IMG/VR virus record: IMGVR_UViG_3300037847_002840
Coordinates: 1 to 22,183 of that record
DNA: 22,183 bases
Source: a virus
Strand: one strand, 5' to 3'
Part shown: in pieces, positions 7,362 to 16,199 of the stretch
Position numbering within the stretch: position 1 is the stretch's first letter
How the letters are laid out: every line of letters starts with the position of its first letter
Translations under genes and position numbers: made by a program
The notes under the pieces: model-generated
Told to the model about the DNA's origin: nothing
Databases searched by the model: none
What the model saw: the letters and a program-made list of their open reading frames with translations, nothing else

Positions 7362-7702
7362 TGGCTACTTTCCCCAGCTTGGACCCTGATTTTGGTGCTG
7401 CTGAAAAAGCGCAACCAAAGCTAAGAATTGCCGAGTTCGGCTCTGGCTATTCGCAACGTACGGTTTTTGGAATTAACCAAGACCCTAAGGTGTGGACATT
7501 GAAGTGGGAATACAGAAACGCAACGGATACAAACACTATTGAAGACTTTCTTGAAGCTCGTGCCGGTGCTGAGTCCTTTGATTGGTCTCCACCAGACGAG
7601 ACCGATACTTACAAATGGATTTGCAGGGATTGGGAGAAGATTATGCCTCTTCCAGGGTTGTTTACAATTAATGCAACATTTGAGCAGGTATTTGAAGCAT
7701 GA
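7361..7702 (+). CDS. Minor tail protein M
   Basis: A 113-residue tail-tip protein (lambda M is 109 aa), a ring component between tube and tip. Visible family signatures are 'KLRIAEFGSGYSQRTVFGIN', 'VWTLKWEYRNAT', 'FLEARAGAESFDWSPPDE' and the C-terminal 'TINATFEQVFE'. These match the order in phage M proteins: a gp-type 'FGDGYSQR' motif, a beta strand, then a 'F.W.PP' segment. It is coupled to the tape measure gene by a 1-base overlap and to L by ATGA. Confidence 0.9.
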   Translation: MATFPSLDPDFGAAEKAQPKLRIAEFGSGYSQRTVFGINQDPKVWTLKWEYRNATDTNTIEDFLEARAGAESFDWSPPDETDTYKWICRDWEKIMPLPGLFTINATFEQVFEA

Positions 7703-8403
7703 GCGTTCCAGACTCGATTCAAGAGCAGCTTCAGGCTGTTGAGCCCTCCGCGATTATTGAGCTGTTCCACTTAAAACTTACTGAGGCTGTCAATGGCATT
7801 AATGAGGACTACTACTACCATGCCGGAACAAACGGCTTGACAAAGAATATTATCTTCGACAGCCTTGAATACAGTGCCTTTCCTATTGAGGTTGAGGGGT
7901 TTGAGATGACGACCAAGGGTTCATTGCCCCGCCCAACCATGAGAATTGCAAACGCAAATAACGCAATCTCTGAACTTCTTTTGGCATATAATCCTTTGCA
8001 GGCACAGGTAACTCGAATTCGTACTTGCGCAAAGTTTCTCGATAAGGAAAATTTTACTGGCAATACAAATGCAACTGCCGACCCTGATGCAAAGTTTGAA
8101 GATGAGGTCTGGTATATCGATAGGGTTGCAAGCGAGAACACAACGTTTGTTGAGTTTGAGCTGACTAGCAAATTAGACTTAACTAACTTGCCTTTGCCGC
8201 GACGTCAAATTTTGGAGCATTGCCCTTGGAAGTACAGGGGGGAAGAATGTGGCTACAAGGGCACCAAGTGTTTCACTATTAATAACAAGCCAACAACGGC
8301 AGCAAATGATGTCTGCGGCAAGCAGTACACCAGTTGCGTTTTACGTTTTCCTAAGGGCAATCTTCCGTTTGGAGGTTTTCCAGGTGCAAGACTTCAGGTT
8401 TGA
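7699..8403 (+). CDS. Minor tail protein L, cysteine-rich C-terminus
   Basis: A 234-residue tail-tip hub protein, almost the same length as lambda L (232 aa). The N-terminal half carries 'AIIELFHLKLTEAVNG' and 'FEMTTKGSLPRPTMRIAN'. The C-terminal domain has 'RRQILEHCPWKYRGEECGYKG' with cysteines at 175, 184, 191, 206 and 213. Lambda L is reported to bind a 4Fe-4S cluster through C-terminal cysteines, so a metal cluster is likely here, although five cysteines are present and I cannot tell which ones ligate. The start overlaps the M stop as ATGA. The 3' end overlaps the next gene by 20 bases. Confidence 0.92.
   Translation: MSVPDSIQEQLQAVEPSAIIELFHLKLTEAVNGINEDYYYHAGTNGLTKNIIFDSLEYSAFPIEVEGFEMTTKGSLPRPTMRIANANNAISELLLAYNPLQAQVTRIRTCAKFLDKENFTGNTNATADPDAKFEDEVWYIDRVASENTTFVEFELTSKLDLTNLPLPRRQILEHCPWKYRGEECGYKGTKCFTINNKPTTAANDVCGKQYTSCVLRFPKGNLPFGGFPGARLQV
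8371..8375 (+). promoter_or_regulatory. Shine-Dalgarno GGAGG deciding a GTG start
   Basis: GGAGG lies inside the end of the L gene, 8 bases before GTG 8384. It supports a GTG start for the JAB protein over the longer frame (from 8249), whose first 45 residues would be pure overprint of L. Confidence 0.7.
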
Positions 8404-8692
8404 CGCTGAGCAGCACGCATTTGAGTCGGCACCATCTGAAGCGTGTGGGCTGGTTGTAGATGGTCAGTACTTTCGATGCAGAAACATTGCGGATGATCCA
8501 TGCCTTGATTTTGTTCTGGACAGTCGAGATTATGCGCTTGCTGCGCTAACAGGCACTATTGAGGCGGTGGTTCACTCGCACCCACAAGGCGGTCCAGCAA
8601 GCGATGTTGATCTTGAGTCATGCAAGGGCACAAAGCTGCCATGGCACGTTTTCTCTGTACCTGAAAAGCAATGGTCAACTATCAATCCTTAA
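8384..8692 (+). CDS. JAB/MPN metalloprotease-like half of tail protein K
   Basis: A 102-residue protein equal to the N-terminal JAB (JAMM) domain of lambda K. JAMM residues are visible: Glu19 in 'PSEACGLVV', His64 and His66 in 'VVHSHP', Ser73 and Asp76. The gap between His66 and Ser73 is six residues, one fewer than in the classical H-x-H-x7-S-x2-D. After the motif, 'LPWHVFSVPEKQW' matches the lambda K pattern before its second domain. Lambda K joins JAB and NlpC/P60 in one 199-aa chain. Here the chain stops and a second gene starts 22 bases earlier. The likely role is processing or placing the tail tip, perhaps acting on peptidoglycan stems. Substrate unknown. Confidence 0.85.
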   Translation: MQDFRFDAEQHAFESAPSEACGLVVDGQYFRCRNIADDPCLDFVLDSRDYALAALTGTIEAVVHSHPQGGPASDVDLESCKGTKLPWHVFSVPEKQWSTINP

Positions 8693-9063
8693 TTGGCAGG
8701 CAATGGGACTACGGCAAGTTTGATTGCTTCAGTCTTGTACGCGACTGGTTTGCTTTACAAGGGATTCACCTGCCCGACTTTGAGCGTCCAAAAGACCTAG
8801 AGACCTGCAGCAGTGTCTTTTTGCGAGAGGCCAAAAACCTAGGGTTTGTGCTGGTGCCTTTGGAGCGAAGACAGCCTGGCGATGTTGCGATTATGCGCCT
8901 TGGAACGGCAACTCCAATGCACGCGGCTGTGTTGGTGGACTATGACCGGATTCTGCATCAGCGGCAAGATTCTTTAAGTGCGGTAGAGCCGTTAGGGCGA
9001 TACTATGTGAACAGCATTGCAGCCGTGTTTCGCTATGCAGCAGGTCGTCCGACTGCTGGGTGA
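8671..9063 (+). CDS. NlpC/P60 peptidase half of tail protein K
   Basis: A 130-residue cysteine peptidase-like protein, equal to the C-terminal domain of lambda K. Catalytic candidates are Cys19 in 'YGKFDCFSLVRDW', His84 in 'PMHAAVLVD' and His96 in 'RILHQRQDS'. The 'QPGDVAIMRLG' segment before the His is typical of NlpC/P60. The family cleaves peptide stems of peptidoglycan, and in tails it is thought to help DNA entry. The start ATG lies 22 bases inside the JAB gene in the -1 frame. I see no slippery heptamer there, so two separate chains are expected. The end overlaps the I gene by 29 bases. Confidence 0.9.
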   Translation: MVNYQSLIGRQWDYGKFDCFSLVRDWFALQGIHLPDFERPKDLETCSSVFLREAKNLGFVLVPLERRQPGDVAIMRLGTATPMHAAVLVDYDRILHQRQDSLSAVEPLGRYYVNSIAAVFRYAAGRPTAG

Positions 9064-10816
9064 TCTGGGTGAGCGGTACGGCACCGAGCACACATATCAC
9101 AACCTACGTAGCCCAGCGGACGCGATCAAGCTGCTATGCGTTAACTATCCTGCGCTTCAAAAGGAATTAGTAGAGGCTCATCTGCACGGTGTCGAGTATC
9201 GGGTCATCCAAGCTGGCGTTGATTTGTCAGAGCATGATTTACGTTTGCCTCTTGGCAAAAACGATTTAGTTATTACTCCTGTTATCGCAGGCAGCGGCAG
9301 CACAGGCAGAACAATACTTGGCATAGCGCTGATTGCGGCTTCAATTGTTTTTGCCCCTGTTGCAGGTGGAAAGGCAGCGGGTTTTTTAGGACTGACTGGA
9401 TCAGGTGGTTTAACCGCCACACAATCAGTTATTCTCGGACGACTCGGTGTTGCTTTAGTGCTTGGGGGTGTTTCAGAAATGCTTTCGCCCCAGCCAACGT
9501 TGACGCCATTAGCGGGTGGTGATCGGATGAAGCCTACACGGACTGATGGGCCGCAATCTGTTACTCGTGGCGCAGATGGTACGCAAACGTATGCATACAC
9601 AGGCGCTGCGAACACTGTAGGTTTGGGAGCAACGATACCTGTTGCTTATGGGGAGGTCCTTGTTGGTAGTCATCTTCTCAGCGCAACCGTTGAGGTGTCT
9701 GATGAATCTGATCCGCTGAAAAACACTATTAAGCAGCCAGGAGCAGAAACTGTTTTATTCGGTGGAGAGAAACTAACAAGTAAGTTCACCACATCTTCAG
9801 GCGTTGTTGCGAAGCGAACAGACAAAAAGTCTTTTGGCAACAATGCAGTTCAAAAGCCAATTAATCAGGTTATTACCTTAGAAGACGGCAAAGAGCAAAG
9901 CCTTGGAACAATAAGTTACAACGATAAATTTTTCAAGAAAGTAGATGTTGTTCTTGAGCTTGATAAGGGACTTTTTGAGTTTGTAAGCGGTGAGGGCACT
10001 ACCAAGGTGGACGGATTTATCACTTATAAGATTGAAGTGATAGGAACCCCTCAAGGGGGCAATGAGCAGGTTGTTGGGAATTCACAGGCAACGATACAGG
10101 GCCTTTTGCTAGACACTCAAAAATATCGCTGGATGCACCGTCTCAATATGTCTGATGTTACCTACACTGGCAACATTGAGTATCGGGTGACCGTTATTGA
10201 TTTTAGGGCCGAGCAGACTACGACGTTGGTTGCACGCGCATACGGCTTTAACTTGGATAGGAGTATAGATATTGACGACGGCGGCGAGGATCCTGCTGTC
10301 AGCACAGTAGACATCAACGGCACAACGCTCAGTAATACTTTTAAGTCTGTTGGGGGCACACTTCTCAAGCTTACGTCTGCGAATATAACTAGCAGTCAGG
10401 AAAGCAGCTCTATCGAGAGGGTATATGCTCTTGTTGTAAGTTCAGGAACTCGTTTTCGCAAAACGGCAAGCCTTTCAGATGCGCCGAACGCAAATCTTGA
10501 TATAATTTTTGAGATTACGGATGGCCTCGCTAAGAAAAAAAGCGGCACAAACGCATTGTTCCCTGGTTCCATAACCATAAGCAATGAAGTGACTATTAAA
10601 GAAGACGGTGAGTCTGATGTTGTGAAAACAAGCACTTTTAAAATCACTGGCACCCTAAGAAAGGGTCAAAAATATAAGTTCGTACAGCGTGTTAGGGTAG
10701 ACAATTTCAGTTCAGTGAATAAAGTTGTTGTCGCACCAGTGCTAATAGATCGCGACACCAGCAGCAATGATCACAACGTACGGTTCGTCGGCGCAGGTTT
10801 TAACCTCAATCCGTAA
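9035..10816 (+). CDS. Tail assembly protein I with long duplicated C-terminal extension
   Basis: A 593-residue protein whose first 220 residues match lambda I (223 aa): 'MQQVVRLLGDLGERYGTEH', 'SPADAIKLLCVNYPAL', a hydrophobic Gly/Ala segment at about 90-150, then 'LGATIPVAYGEVLVGSHLLSA'. After residue 230 comes an extra 360 residues not found in lambda I. This extension holds two related beta-rich units (about 282-409 and 437-592), with 'GLLLDTQKYRWMHRLNMSD' aligning to 'GTLRKGQKYKFVQRVRVDN', and each ending in 'AYGFNLD' or 'AGFNLNP'. I chose ATG 9035 because the in-frame TTG at 9017 is weak. The one-base overlap with J and the I position are as in lambda. The role of the extension is unknown, perhaps a tip collar or side attachment. 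Confidence 0.85.
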   Translation: MQQVVRLLGDLGERYGTEHTYHNLRSPADAIKLLCVNYPALQKELVEAHLHGVEYRVIQAGVDLSEHDLRLPLGKNDLVITPVIAGSGSTGRTILGIALIAASIVFAPVAGGKAAGFLGLTGSGGLTATQSVILGRLGVALVLGGVSEMLSPQPTLTPLAGGDRMKPTRTDGPQSVTRGADGTQTYAYTGAANTVGLGATIPVAYGEVLVGSHLLSATVEVSDESDPLKNTIKQPGAETVLFGGEKLTSKFTTSSGVVAKRTDKKSFGNNAVQKPINQVITLEDGKEQSLGTISYNDKFFKKVDVVLELDKGLFEFVSGEGTTKVDGFITYKIEVIGTPQGGNEQVVGNSQATIQGLLLDTQKYRWMHRLNMSDVTYTGNIEYRVTVIDFRAEQTTTLVARAYGFNLDRSIDIDDGGEDPAVSTVDINGTTLSNTFKSVGGTLLKLTSANITSSQESSSIERVYALVVSSGTRFRKTASLSDAPNANLDIIFEITDGLAKKKSGTNALFPGSITISNEVTIKEDGESDVVKTSTFKITGTLRKGQKYKFVQRVRVDNFSSVNKVVVAPVLIDRDTSSNDHNVRFVGAGFNLNP

Positions 10817-13800
10817 TGGCTCTTAACTCCACCTCCACCATTAAGCTGATTGACCTTTTGTGTGAGGGGCCAATTGATGGCTTGGTTGGCAAAACTAGGG
10901 GTGTATTCCTTGAGGAAACACCTATCGCAACTGGCAATGTCCGCAATTTTGCAAAAGAAGATGTAACTTATGACTTCAAGACTGGCGGCAGAACACAAAA
11001 TCAATTGGACCAAGGCACAGATGGCACCTCAACTGTTACCAACATCAGTGTAGAGGTTGGAAGTAATTACACAGAAACAGTTAATGCAAGCAATCAGGTG
11101 ACTGCTCGCGACTACGGGTCTGGGCAGCAAATTAGACAAATTACAGATACAGACGTTGAGTTTTTTGAAATAATCTTCGGCATTCCTCGCTTATATTCTA
11201 CGGCGGTAGAAGGCTTGGCGAAAGGTCAGTTGTTTAATGGCAAAATTCAAATTAGAGTTCATGTTCAGCCTCGTGGAGGCAGCTATTCCAAAGTTTACGA
11301 TAAAACTATTACTGGCGTTTCAACCAGTGATTATCAACTAAAAACACCTCGGATCAAGCTGCGCGGCTCTGGGCCGTGGAACATTAAAGTAACCAAGGTT
11401 AACTTGAAAGAGGATCATTTTGAAGTTAAGTTCAATAACTTCGAGGAAGTAGACAAGAAAACGCCACAGGCTAGCAATCGCGGAAATCAACTTACCTGGG
11501 TTTCTTTGATTGAAATTCAATCCTTAAGAACTGCCTATCCATATTGCGCTGTAGCTGGCTTGTCTCTTTCAACAAGGCAATTTAATAGCCTTCCTACTCG
11601 TGCCTACAAGATTCGTGGACGCACTGTTCAAATACCTAGCAACGCAACAGTCAGAACCGATGGCAGTCTTTTGTTTACAGGGGCTTTCAACGGAGAGCTT
11701 ATAGAACGTTGGACAACGTGCCCTGTGTGCTGTTGGTACGACATGCTTACAAACAAGCGTTATGGAGCGGGTGACTTCGTAGCTGCTGAAAACGTTAGTT
11801 GGGTTGATCTTTATCCTCTTGCTCAATACGCAAACCAGCTCGTCAGCACTCCTGATGGAGGAAAAGAGGCACGTTTTGCTTGCAACACTGTTATTGGCGA
11901 CCAGGCAGAAGCCTTCAATGTTTTACAGGATTTGGCAAGTGTTTTTCGTGGAATGCTCTATTGGCAGGCAAACACGATTCAATCAACTGCTGATCATGGC
12001 AATCTAAATGGCACAGCTATCAGTCCTGTTCACCTTTACAGCAATAGCAATGTTATTGAAGGTGCTTTCGAGTATTCAGGAACATCGCTAAAAACTCGCA
12101 GCACAAGTATCAGAGTCCGGTATAACGATCCTGATAATTTTTACAAGAGCAACTACGTGACCGTTGAGGACGCCGCTCTAATTACAAAGTATGGCTATCA
12201 ATTGAAAGAGATTGTGGCCATTGGTGCCACTTCAAAATGGCAAGCACAGCGTCTTGGCCGCTGGATGCTTGCCTCTGAAGAGTTAGATGGAGAGACCGTA
12301 ACGTTTACAACTGGACTTCAAGGTGCTGTTGTTTCGCCTGGTCAGATCTTTGCTGTTGCCGATGAGATGCGACAAGGTGCAAGGCTTTCAGGCCGTGTCG
12401 CTAGCGCAACAACTACAGTCATAACAACAGATCAGATTATTACTCTTCCAGGCGGGTCTAGCCACACCCTTACAGTAACGCTTCCTAATGGAGCTATCCA
12501 GACACGCACTATTAGCGGAACAAACACTCAGAAACAAGTTAATGTCACTTCTCCTTTTAGTAGCGCACCGCTGGAACAATCTATTTGGTCAATAACATCA
12601 ACAGATGTACAACACCAAAAGTTTCGCTGCTTGTCTGTTTCTGACAACGGCGATGGCCAGTACACAGTTGCAGGTGTTGAGCACAATGATAGTATTTACG
12701 CCACGGCTGATACTGGCAGAGACCTAAAATTTCAAGACGTTACCACCTTCGACGAAAAACCGCGTCAAGTAACTGGTTTAACTATTGCGACTCGCGTTGT
12801 CAGGGAAAGTAATAACACCGTAAATGAGCTTACTGCTGCTTGGTCGCGCAACGTTGACGGTAAAATTTTTAAATATGAAATTAGATATAAAATCGGCGAT
12901 GGTGATTATACAACAGTGCAATCAACAAGCAACAGTATAAAAATAAAAAACTTGAAAGTTGGTGCTGTTGTAACAATTGAAATTAGAACTTTAGGCCGTG
13001 ATGCAACATTTAAAAACTCGCAGTGGTCTGTTAGTAAATTTACTGTTCCGGCAAAACCGACCGTAACACCTGTCACGCCTGGTGATGATGATCCTCCAGA
13101 AGTAGAAGTCGTCCCGCCAGACCCAACAAATGTTTCTATTGAAGCTACCGAAAAAGATCAAGTAATGCTGCGTTGGGACGTTCCTGCTACTGGTGATGGC
13201 GCAACAGCTGACCGTTTGACTGCAATTATTAAACATAATCGCAAAACAGATGGCACAGGTCTTTGGCAGAACAGCACTACTTTGACGCGAGTCAAGGCCA
13301 ACACAAACATAGCGATATTGCCTGCCATGGAAGGCGAATATCTAATCAAGTTTGTAGACGATGAAAAACTAAAAAGTAAAAACGCTGTTAGCGCAACATT
13401 TGACCTGCCTGATGCAATTCCACGCCTCACAGCTTTCTCGCGACGTGAAGATCAAGACAGCCCAGAGTTTCAAGGTCAAAAGAACGGCTGTTTTTACTCT
13501 GACGCTGGTGATGCGGAGGCGGGCTTCGGCTATGACGGTTTAGTACTTGCAGGTGACCAAACGATTGACGACATTACAGCCAATATTGATACGCTTTCAT
13601 CCTTCGACTTCCTCGGCAATCGCTTGTTGAGTGGCGAGTACTTCTTCGCGAATACACTTGATTTAGGCGCAAAATTCAATGTACAGCTGAATCGCGTGCT
13701 TGAGGCTCGGGGAATCTATCCAAATGATTTGATTGACGAGCGCACCGTCAACATCGACAGGTGGACTGATTTTGATGGGTCTATTGCCGACGAGACTAAC

Positions 13801-14298
13801 GCTGAAATGTATTTCAGAGTGTCAGACCAAGGCATTGTTGAGGAAAATTATTTGCTTGAAAATGGTGACAACTTTTTGCTTGAAGATGGCTCGCAGATTG
13901 ATTACGAGTCAAACGCAGTGTTTGGTAACTGGATCCCTATGCGCTCCGGGCGAACAACTGGTCGATTATTCCAGTTCAAGGCCGAGCTAGAAACAAACGT
14001 GCAAGATCAAACGCCGATTATCGATGAGCTTGGCTATGAGGTGTTGATTGAAAGCAGAACAGAGAACAGTTCGGCTATCGCCAGTGGTGCAGGCGCTAAG
14101 GCTGTGACGTTCACAAATGCGTTCTATCAAGAGCCGAGCATCGCCATCAACGCTTTCAACCTTGCCTCAGGGGATTACTATGAGGTGACATCGACCTCTC
14201 GAACTGGTTTCACAGTGACGTTCAAGAACAGCAGTAACGCTGCGGTTGACCGTAACTTCACCTATTCGGCTGTCGGCTTCGGCACTCAGCAAGCTTAA
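10816..14298 (+). CDS. Tail tip central protein J (host specificity)
   Basis: A 1160-residue counterpart of lambda J (1132 aa), the tip protein that contacts the receptor. The conserved N-terminus (STIKLIDLLCEGPIDGLV), the 'AYPYCAVAGLSLSTRQFNSLPT' hub segment and 'CPVCCWYDMLTNKRYGAGDF' identify it. A fibronectin type III-like domain lies at about 650-740. A Pro/Asp-rich hinge (743-770) and a second FN3-like domain (767-870) follow. The last 290 residues are variable in type, with a near repeat 'NYLLENGDNFLLEDG' and a final beta domain (about 1090-1160, 'VTFTNAFYQEPSIAINAFN') resembling C-terminal domains found in other phage tip and fibre proteins. Receptor binding by the C-terminus is inferred from lambda. 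Confidence 0.93.
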   Translation: MALNSTSTIKLIDLLCEGPIDGLVGKTRGVFLEETPIATGNVRNFAKEDVTYDFKTGGRTQNQLDQGTDGTSTVTNISVEVGSNYTETVNASNQVTARDYGSGQQIRQITDTDVEFFEIIFGIPRLYSTAVEGLAKGQLFNGKIQIRVHVQPRGGSYSKVYDKTITGVSTSDYQLKTPRIKLRGSGPWNIKVTKVNLKEDHFEVKFNNFEEVDKKTPQASNRGNQLTWVSLIEIQSLRTAYPYCAVAGLSLSTRQFNSLPTRAYKIRGRTVQIPSNATVRTDGSLLFTGAFNGELIERWTTCPVCCWYDMLTNKRYGAGDFVAAENVSWVDLYPLAQYANQLVSTPDGGKEARFACNTVIGDQAEAFNVLQDLASVFRGMLYWQANTIQSTADHGNLNGTAISPVHLYSNSNVIEGAFEYSGTSLKTRSTSIRVRYNDPDNFYKSNYVTVEDAALITKYGYQLKEIVAIGATSKWQAQRLGRWMLASEELDGETVTFTTGLQGAVVSPGQIFAVADEMRQGARLSGRVASATTTVITTDQIITLPGGSSHTLTVTLPNGAIQTRTISGTNTQKQVNVTSPFSSAPLEQSIWSITSTDVQHQKFRCLSVSDNGDGQYTVAGVEHNDSIYATADTGRDLKFQDVTTFDEKPRQVTGLTIATRVVRESNNTVNELTAAWSRNVDGKIFKYEIRYKIGDGDYTTVQSTSNSIKIKNLKVGAVVTIEIRTLGRDATFKNSQWSVSKFTVPAKPTVTPVTPGDDDPPEVEVVPPDPTNVSIEATEKDQVMLRWDVPATGDGATADRLTAIIKHNRKTDGTGLWQNSTTLTRVKANTNIAILPAMEGEYLIKFVDDEKLKSKNAVSATFDLPDAIPRLTAFSRREDQDSPEFQGQKNGCFYSDAGDAEAGFGYDGLVLAGDQTIDDITANIDTLSSFDFLGNRLLSGEYFFANTLDLGAKFNVQLNRVLEARGIYPNDLIDERTVNIDRWTDFDGSIADETNAEMYFRVSDQGIVEENYLLENGDNFLLEDGSQIDYESNAVFGNWIPMRSGRTTGRLFQFKAELETNVQDQTPIIDELGYEVLIESRTENSSAIASGAGAKAVTFTNAFYQEPSIAINAFNLASGDYYEVTSTSRTGFTVTFKNSSNAAVDRNFTYSAVGFGTQQA

Positions 14299-14300
14299 AA

Positions 14301-15839
14301 ATGGCCCAGCACGACCAAAATCTTGCAAATGCCTCAGGTAGCGCATTTCGTGCAGATTTAAACAATGCACTTAGTGCGATTTTTTCCAATAGCTCAGGTG
14401 CCACAGAGCCCTCAGTTACCACAGCCTATATGTGGTGGGCCGATACTACGGCCAATCAAATGAAGATCAGGAACAGCAACAACGATGGGTGGATCACGCT
14501 GAGGGAGCTTGACGGCACGATTCTGATGCAGGACGGCAGTGCCGCATCTCCATCACTGTGTTTCAGGACTGACACTGATACTGGTTTCTACAAAGATGGT
14601 GATAATAGGATTGGCATTGCCACTGGAGGTGTAGAACGAGCAACGATTCTTGATGCTGGATTTATAATCAACGATGCTGGAAACGATTGTAATTTCCGCG
14701 TTGAGTCAAGCGGCGATGCAAACATCCTATTTGTCGATGGAGGAGAGGATCGCGTCGGTATTGGTGATTCGGCCCCATCAGAAAAGCTAAACGTTGCTGG
14801 CAACGTAATGCTGGAGGGTGGCGATCAATACCTTTATCTGACTAACGCAGGCACTGGCAACAGCGGTATATATATTAGAGGCAATACTTCAAGTTCATAT
14901 TTAAGGTCTCATAGCACTGGGATCTTTACTTGGGAGGTGACTGGATCAGAGAAAATGCGCCTCGACAGTTCGGGGCGGTTGTTGTTGGGGGCGAGTTCAA
15001 GCGTTTCTCCTAATCGCAATTTTCAGATTGCAGGAAATATGTCTATTTGCGCCAATTTAAACAGCGCTGATGGCGTAACTGTTGACTACATTAAAAGTCG
15101 CAATACAACATACGGGTCTAATACTATTGTTCAAGACGATGACACTATCGCCAAAATTCAATTTAGAGCAGACGATGGAAGTGACTATCTTACGCAAGCT
15201 GCCCAAATCGCAGCAGAAGTAGACGGCACCCCTGGCTCAAATGACATGCCAGGTCGGCTTCTTTTCCTCACCACCCAGGACGGTGCGAGCAGCCCTGACG
15301 AAAAAATGCGAATTTTTGCCACTGGGCAAGCGCATCACTTCACAACAGGCAGTGGAGTCTTTGTTGGATCGAGTCAAGGCGCAGGAACTACAAATTGGCT
15401 TTTCCGCGGAAATCGCAACAGAACAAACAACACCAGTGGAGGTGTCACGGTTTTCTATGTATATACCAACGGCAACGTCCAAAACACAAATAACTCTTAC
15501 GGTCAGATTTCTGATGTCAAACTAAAAGAAAACATTGTCAATGCAAACTCTCAGTGGGACGACATTAAAGGTGTTCAAGTTCGCAACTTTAACTTCAAAG
15601 AAGAAACAGGCCATTCGACGCACACTCAAATTGGCGTTGTTGCCCAAGAGCTTGAAACTGTATCGCCTGGTCTTGTTTATGACACGCCTGACCGCGATGA
15701 AGAGGGTAACGATCTTGGCACCGTTACCAAGGGAGTTAACTACTCCGTGCTTTACATGAAGGCTGTCAAAGCTCTTCAGGAGGCAATGGAGCGCATCGAA
15801 ACGCTTGAAGCCAAAGTTGCAGCCCTTGAGGCTGGCTAA
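14301..15839 (+). CDS. Tail fibre with C-terminal S74 self-cleaving chaperone
   Basis: A 512-residue fibre. The N-terminus (about 1-75; 'SGSAFRADLNNALSAIFSNS', 'YMWWADTTANQMKIRN') is a virion-anchoring type that I recall from marine cyanophage fibres. The middle is made of beta repeats, including 'DTIAKIQFRADDGSDYLTQA' (about 280-300), a module shared with the fibre at 16205. The C-terminus is a Peptidase_S74 intramolecular chaperone (about 404-512). Ser404 and Lys409 in 'SDVKLKENI' match the catalytic Ser-Lys dyad, followed by 'IGVVAQELE', 'VNYSVLYMKAVKALQ' and a final coiled coil. Trimerisation, then self-cleavage just before Ser404, is expected. The gene begins 2 bases after the J stop codon. 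Confidence 0.9.
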   Translation: MAQHDQNLANASGSAFRADLNNALSAIFSNSSGATEPSVTTAYMWWADTTANQMKIRNSNNDGWITLRELDGTILMQDGSAASPSLCFRTDTDTGFYKDGDNRIGIATGGVERATILDAGFIINDAGNDCNFRVESSGDANILFVDGGEDRVGIGDSAPSEKLNVAGNVMLEGGDQYLYLTNAGTGNSGIYIRGNTSSSYLRSHSTGIFTWEVTGSEKMRLDSSGRLLLGASSSVSPNRNFQIAGNMSICANLNSADGVTVDYIKSRNTTYGSNTIVQDDDTIAKIQFRADDGSDYLTQAAQIAAEVDGTPGSNDMPGRLLFLTTQDGASSPDEKMRIFATGQAHHFTTGSGVFVGSSQGAGTTNWLFRGNRNRTNNTSGGVTVFYVYTNGNVQNTNNSYGQISDVKLKENIVNANSQWDDIKGVQVRNFNFKEETGHSTHTQIGVVAQELETVSPGLVYDTPDRDEEGNDLGTVTKGVNYSVLYMKAVKALQEAMERIETLEAKVAALEAG

Positions 15840-15866
15840 GTAAACTCTGCCTGACTTCACTTCATC

Positions 15867-16199
15867 ATGGCCAACACCTACGTTTGGAAGATTGCCGATC
15901 TCAATCGTGACCTTGGTGACGGTTTTGCTCACACGGCTCATTGGACCGTGGTCGCAATCAGCGATCAGGTTGACTCTGAGGGCAACGCCTACAACTCAGG
16001 TGCTTACGGCAGCGTTGGCCTAGATCGCCCAGACACCTTGGTTGAGTTTGATGATTTGATTGAGGCTGACATCGTGGCAGCTGTGCAGGCCAAGCTCGGT
16101 GGCGCTGCAAAGGTTACTGAGATTCAAGATACGCTGGCTGCACGCATCACTGAACAGATCACGCCGACTCACGCGTCTGGCAAACCCTCTAGCTGGTAA
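15867..16199 (+). CDS. Small cyanophage-type protein between fibre genes
   Basis: A 110-residue protein starting 'MANTYVWKIADLNRDLGDG' and containing 'AHWTVVAISDQVDSEGNAY', a short Gly/Tyr strand, then a helical 'DDLIEADIVAAVQAKLGG', and ending 'THASGKPSSW'. I recall very similar small proteins (MANTY-x-WKI N-terminus, Pro/Trp C-terminus) next to structural genes in marine T4-like cyanophages, where they are listed as hypothetical. Function is unknown. A tail accessory or fibre-associated role is suggested only by location. It is separated from the fibre genes by short gaps of 27 and 5 bases, so it probably shares their transcript. Confidence 0.7.
   Translation: MANTYVWKIADLNRDLGDGFAHTAHWTVVAISDQVDSEGNAYNSGAYGSVGLDRPDTLVEFDDLIEADIVAAVQAKLGGAAKVTEIQDTLAARITEQITPTHASGKPSSW

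Noticed and set aside
8249-8383. Longer start for the JAB protein
   Set aside because: The extra 45 residues overprint the L gene and look random, while GTG 8384 has a GGAGG at good spacing.
8671-8692. Frameshift fusing the JAB and NlpC halves
   Set aside because: The second gene is in the -1 frame, but there is no X XXY YYZ heptamer in the overlap.
9178-9615. Minus-strand 145-residue frame inside gene I
   Set aside because: Pro/Ser/Thr-rich antisense shadow of a Gly/Ala-rich coding segment.
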